The translations under genes were made by a program, and so were the position numbers. A stretch of 64,000 nucleotides of DNA from Natrinema versiforme (GTDB lineage Archaea > Halobacteriota > Halobacteria > Halobacteriales > Natrialbaceae), in contig NZ_CP040330.1 of the NCBI RefSeq assembly GCF_005576615.1, forward strand, positions 1,302,001-1,366,000. Direction: 5' to 3'. This document shows, one piece after another, positions 60,797 to 64,000 of the stretch (positions are counted from its first letter, which is position 1; each line of letters opens with the position of its first letter). A model generated the notes under the pieces. It had not been told where the DNA came from, ran no database searches, and was given only the letters and a program-made list of their open reading frames with translations.

Positions 60797-60997
60797 GACG
60801 CTCGTACAGGGACTGTTACCCGCACAGTGGCGGACTGGGTTCGCATAAGTATACGATACGAGAACGAACGCACCGGGGTGTTTCTATCGGAAATTGCCAT
60901 CAGAATCGTCGTTCGAGCAGTATCGCGCTCTTCGCCGCGCCAACTGACCAGCCCACGGTCGATCGGTAGGCTCGACTCGTATCGGTCGGCGGCCGCG

Positions 60998-61465
60998 TCA
61001 GTCGTCGGTGACGATATTTCCGTGTTCGTCGATCTCGCCCTTGACGATCCGGGTGCTCGAGATGATGTCGCCGTCGTCGGCGAGCACGTGTGGGACGACG
61101 ACGACCTCGAGCGGGTCGTGGCCGCGCTCGCGTCGGATCTCGTTGATCCGCTCGCCGCCCTCGCGGGTCTCGGGGGAGACGACGAGGTAGTCGTACTGGG
61201 GTTCGGTCGCGATTCCCGTCGGCGACTCGAGCATGCGGACCTCGAATTCGCGGTCGTAATCGGCCGCGATCGACTCGAGTTCGGTCTCGAGGTCGGCGCT
61301 CCGTTCGTCGTAGGAGCGGACGCGTCGGTCAACGTCTCGTGTCTTCGGCGCGAGTTCGTCGCTGGTCAACCCGACGGTCACGTCCCCGAGTTCGAACGCC
61401 CGTTCGAACAGCCGCCGGTGGCCGTCATGAACGGGGTCGAAGGTCCCACCAAGCGCGACGTCCAT
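60998..61465 (-). CDS. coaD: Phosphopantetheine adenylyltransferase, archaeal type
   Basis: A 155-residue nucleotidyltransferase. VALGGTFDPVHDGHRRLF contains the HxGH-like motif (HDGH), and ISSTRIVKGEID the second ATP-binding motif (ISSTR). The archaeal PPAT family has this length and ending. It makes dephospho-CoA from 4'-phosphopantetheine and ATP. The start ATG 61465 lies directly before the first strand. Confidence 0.88.
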   Translation of the reverse strand: MDVALGGTFDPVHDGHRRLFERAFELGDVTVGLTSDELAPKTRDVDRRVRSYDERSADLETELESIAADYDREFEVRMLESPTGIATEPQYDYLVVSPETREGGERINEIRRERGHDPLEVVVVPHVLADDGDIISSTRIVKGEIDEHGNIVTDD

Positions 61466-61618
61466 ACCCCACTTCACTGCCGCGGTGCGTATAAAACGGT
61501 CGAAACGCCGTATTCTCTCGCGGGGGCGTCTCGGAGCACGTTCCGACCGCGGAGGTTCGACGATTGTCGAAACTCCCCTTCGCATTGTTTTTAGTAGTCC
61601 CCTGCAGTGTCACCCGGT

Positions 61619-63874
61619 ATGGGACTAGACGAGGACGCACTGGAGTACCACCGCACCGATCCACCCGGAAAGATCGAGATCTCGACCACGAAACCGACGA
61701 ACACGCAGCGGGACCTCTCGCTCGCGTACTCGCCCGGCGTCGCCGCGCCGTGTCTCGAGATCGACGAGGACGAGACCGACGCCTACAGCTACACGGCGAA
61801 GGGCAACCTCGTCGGCGTCGTCTCGAACGGCTCGGCCGTGCTCGGACTCGGCGACATCGGCGCACAGGCCTCCAAGCCCGTCATGGAAGGCAAAGGCGTG
61901 CTGTTCAAGCGCTTCGCCGACATCGACGTCTTCGACGTTGAACTCGACGAGGCCGACCCCGACAAGATCGTCGAGGCCATCAAGATGATGGAGCCGACCT
62001 TCGGCGGCGTCAACTTGGAGGACATCAAGGCGCCGGGCTGTTTCACCATCGAGGAGCGCCTGCGCGAGGAGATCGACATTCCCGTCTTCCACGACGACCA
62101 GCACGGCACCGCGATCATCTCGGGTGCGGCGCTGCTCAACGCCGCCGACATCGCCGGAAAGAGCCTCGAGGAACTCGAGGTCGTCTTCTCCGGTGCCGGG
62201 GCGAGCGCGATCGCGTCGGCCCGCTTCTACGAGTCACTCGGCGTACAGAAGGAAAACATCACGATGTGTGACTCCTCGGGGATCATCACCGAGGAGCGCG
62301 CGGCCGAGGGCGACGTCAACGAGTACAAACAGCAGTTCGCTCGAGACCTCCCCGAAGGCGGCCTCGCGGACGCGATGGAAGGCGCGGACGTCTTCGTCGG
62401 CCTCTCGATCGGCGGCATCGTCTCCCAGGAGATGATCCAGTCCATGGCCGAGGATCCGATCGTCTTCGCGATGGCCAACCCCGATCCCGAGATCGGCTAC
62501 GAGGAGGCCAAGGCGGCCCGCGACGACACCGTCATCATGGCCACCGGCCGCTCGGACTACCCGAATCAGGTCAACAACGTCCTCGGCTTCCCCTTCATCT
62601 TCCGCGGGGCGCTCGACGTGCGCGCGACCGAGATCAACGAGGAGATGAAGGTCGCCTGCGCCGAGGCGCTGGCCGAACTCGCCCGACAGGACGTGCCCGA
62701 CGCGGTCGTCAAGGCCTACGGCGACGAGCCGATTCAGTACGGCCCCGACTACATCATCCCGAAGCCGGTCGATCCCCGCGTGCTCTTCCGCGTCGCGCCC
62801 TCGATCGCCGAGGCCGCGATGGAGTCCGGTGCCGCTCGCACCGAAATCGACCTCGAGGAGTACGAGGAACAACTCGAGGCCCGCCTCGGAAAGTCCCGCG
62901 AAATGATGCGCGTCGTCCTCAACAAGGCCAAGAGCGACCCCAAGACGGTCGCGCTCGCGGAGGGCGAAAACGAGAAGATGATCCGCGCGGCCTACCAGAT
63001 CCAGGAGCAGGGGATCGCCCTGCCGGTCCTGATCGGCGACGAGGACGAGATCAAGGGGACGGCCGCGAACCTCGGGCTGGACTTCGACCCGACCGTCGCC
63101 GATCCGTCCGTCGGTGACTACGAGGAGTACGCCGACCGGCTCCACGAACTCCGCGCCCGCAAGGGCATCACGCGCAGCGAGGCCGGCGAACTCATCGAAC
63201 GCGATACGAACTACTTCGGGAGCGTGATGGTCGAACAGGGCGACGCCGACGCCTTGCTGACCGGCCTCTCCCATCACTACCCCTCGGCACTCCGACCGCC
63301 GCTGCAGGTCGTCGGCACCGACGACGACGTCGACTACGCCGCCGGCGTCTACATGCTCACGTTCAAGAACCGCGTGATCTTCATCGCCGACGCGACGGTC
63401 AATCAGGACCCCGACGAGGAGGTCCTCGCCGAGGTCACCAAACAGACCGGCAAGCTGGCGCGACGGTTCAACATCGAGCCGCGGGCGGCCCTGCTCTCGT
63501 ACTCCAACTTCGGCAGCGTCGACAACGAGGGAACCCGAAAGCCGCGCAAGGCGGCCGCAATGTTACAGGACGACCCCGAAGTCGACTTCACGGTCGACGG
63601 CGAGATGCAGGCCGACACCGCCGTCGTCGAGGACATCCTCGAGGGCACCTACGGCTTCTCCGAACTCGACGAGCCCGCGAACGTGCTGGTCTTCCCGAAC
63701 CTCGAGTCGGGGAATATCGGCTACAAGCTGCTCCAGCGACTCGGCGGGGCCGACGCCATCGGCCCGATGCTGGTCGGCATGGACAAGCCGGTCCACGTCC
63801 TCCAGCGGGGCGACGAGGTCAAGGACATCGTGAATCTGGCGGGCGTGGCGGTCGTCGACGCCCAACAGGAGTAA
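61619..63874 (+). CDS. maeB: NADP-dependent malic enzyme of MaeB type (malic enzyme plus PTA-like domain)
   Basis: A 751-residue protein. Residues about 1-430 are malic enzyme: LAYSPGVAAPC, KGNLVGVVSNGSAVLGLGDI, the metal site around FHDDQHGTA, and the nucleotide-binding VVFSGAGASAIA. Residues about 430-750 match phosphate acetyltransferase (AEGENEKMIRAAYQIQEQGI; EVDFTVDGEMQADTAV), which in MaeB enzymes binds acetyl-CoA as a regulator. It converts malate to pyruvate and CO2. GTTTTTAG at about 61586-61593 lies about 29 bases before the start. Confidence 0.9.
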   Translation: MGLDEDALEYHRTDPPGKIEISTTKPTNTQRDLSLAYSPGVAAPCLEIDEDETDAYSYTAKGNLVGVVSNGSAVLGLGDIGAQASKPVMEGKGVLFKRFADIDVFDVELDEADPDKIVEAIKMMEPTFGGVNLEDIKAPGCFTIEERLREEIDIPVFHDDQHGTAIISGAALLNAADIAGKSLEELEVVFSGAGASAIASARFYESLGVQKENITMCDSSGIITEERAAEGDVNEYKQQFARDLPEGGLADAMEGADVFVGLSIGGIVSQEMIQSMAEDPIVFAMANPDPEIGYEEAKAARDDTVIMATGRSDYPNQVNNVLGFPFIFRGALDVRATEINEEMKVACAEALAELARQDVPDAVVKAYGDEPIQYGPDYIIPKPVDPRVLFRVAPSIAEAAMESGAARTEIDLEEYEEQLEARLGKSREMMRVVLNKAKSDPKTVALAEGENEKMIRAAYQIQEQGIALPVLIGDEDEIKGTAANLGLDFDPTVADPSVGDYEEYADRLHELRARKGITRSEAGELIERDTNYFGSVMVEQGDADALLTGLSHHYPSALRPPLQVVGTDDDVDYAAGVYMLTFKNRVIFIADATVNQDPDEEVLAEVTKQTGKLARRFNIEPRAALLSYSNFGSVDNEGTRKPRKAAAMLQDDPEVDFTVDGEMQADTAVVEDILEGTYGFSELDEPANVLVFPNLESGNIGYKLLQRLGGADAIGPMLVGMDKPVHVLQRGDEVKDIVNLAGVAVVDAQQE

Positions 63875-63877
63875 CGC

Positions 63878-64000
63878 GTGAGCGAGGACGCCGCCGACCG
63901 CCGGGACGCCGACTCGAGTCCCGACCGCCGAGACGCCAACGCCGACGCCGATCGACCCTCGGCAACGGCCGTCGCGGAGCGACAGGGCCCTGACACTGGC
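63878..64000 (+). CDS. Start of an acidic, low-complexity protein (partial)
   Basis: GTG at 63878, three bases after the malic enzyme stop, opens a frame that stays open to the window end. The 41 visible residues are rich in Asp, Ala and Arg (SEDAADRRDADSSPDRRDA). They could be a disordered N-terminus. The family cannot be named. Confidence 0.4.
   Translation, partial: MSEDAADRRDADSSPDRRDANADADRPSATAVAERQGPDTG

Noticed and set aside
1-64000. CRISPR arrays or rRNA genes
   Set aside because: No regularly spaced direct repeats and no rRNA-like conserved stretches were seen anywhere in the window.

Overview
The window comes from a haloarchaeon (class Halobacteria). The signs are strongly acidic proteins in GC-rich codons, TATA-like boxes about 25-32 bases upstream of start codons with no room for a leader, haloarchaeal zinc-finger microproteins, a class III PHA synthase, DacZ, a TFB-like protein and Tat-type signal peptides. 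The genus cannot be fixed from the sequence alone.

Region 1 (1-4.7 kb): the end of an unknown gene, an UppP-like polyprenyl-diphosphatase, a 54-residue zinc-finger protein, a large STT3-family membrane glycosyltransferase with a non-canonical WWDYG position, and two small genes, one apparently frameshifted. Region 2 (4.7-7.4 kb): an IS6-family insertion with an exact 8-bp target duplication, followed by two overlapping pseudogenes and a PhiH1-repressor-like regulator. This looks like an eroding integrated element.

Region 3 (7.5-30.7 kb) is a surface-glycan locus. It encodes nucleotide-sugar enzymes (UXS-like, WbpP-like and WbpO-like for UDP-GalNAcA, and a Gmd/Fcl/Gmm set for a GDP-deoxyhexose), glycosyltransferases (three GT4-like, one GT61, and the relic of another GT61), a polymerase/ligase-like membrane protein, a PglK/MsbA-type ABC flippase, a WbaP-type initiating sugar-phosphate transferase, a NodB deacetylase, a methyltransferase and three alkaline-phosphatase-superfamily enzymes. 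Two long stretches (about 15.9-22.3 and 24.9-27.1 kb) are visibly AT-rich, which suggests cassette-wise transfer.

Region 4 (30.8-36.8 kb) is a graveyard of mobile DNA: a solitary TnpB, small plasmid/virus-type genes, an Orc1/Cdc6 gene, a terminase-small-subunit-like gene and a broken terminase large subunit. It abuts a sugar epimerase gene that has lost its 5' end and carries a precise 50-bp double-hairpin insertion. Region 5 (37-41.3 kb) has a 937-residue secreted repeat protein, transposon relics and an MNT-HEPN toxin-antitoxin pair.

Region 6 (41.5-64 kb) is ordinary core genome: small membrane proteins (VanZ, YdjM, DUF4330), the PHA storage genes (phaR-phaP-phaE-phaC-phaB and divergent phaJ), a phosphohexomutase, a nucleoside ABC importer with cytidine deaminase and uridine phosphorylase, a dacZ-mscS operon, tRNA-Leu, a single-cyclin-box TFB-like protein, archaeal CoaD and a malic enzyme. 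I found no CRISPR array. The most interesting points are the twin GT4-AlkP modules, the 50-bp hairpin insertion, the STT3 catalytic-motif change, the dacZ-mscS coupling, and the helix-hairpin-helix tail on PhaC.
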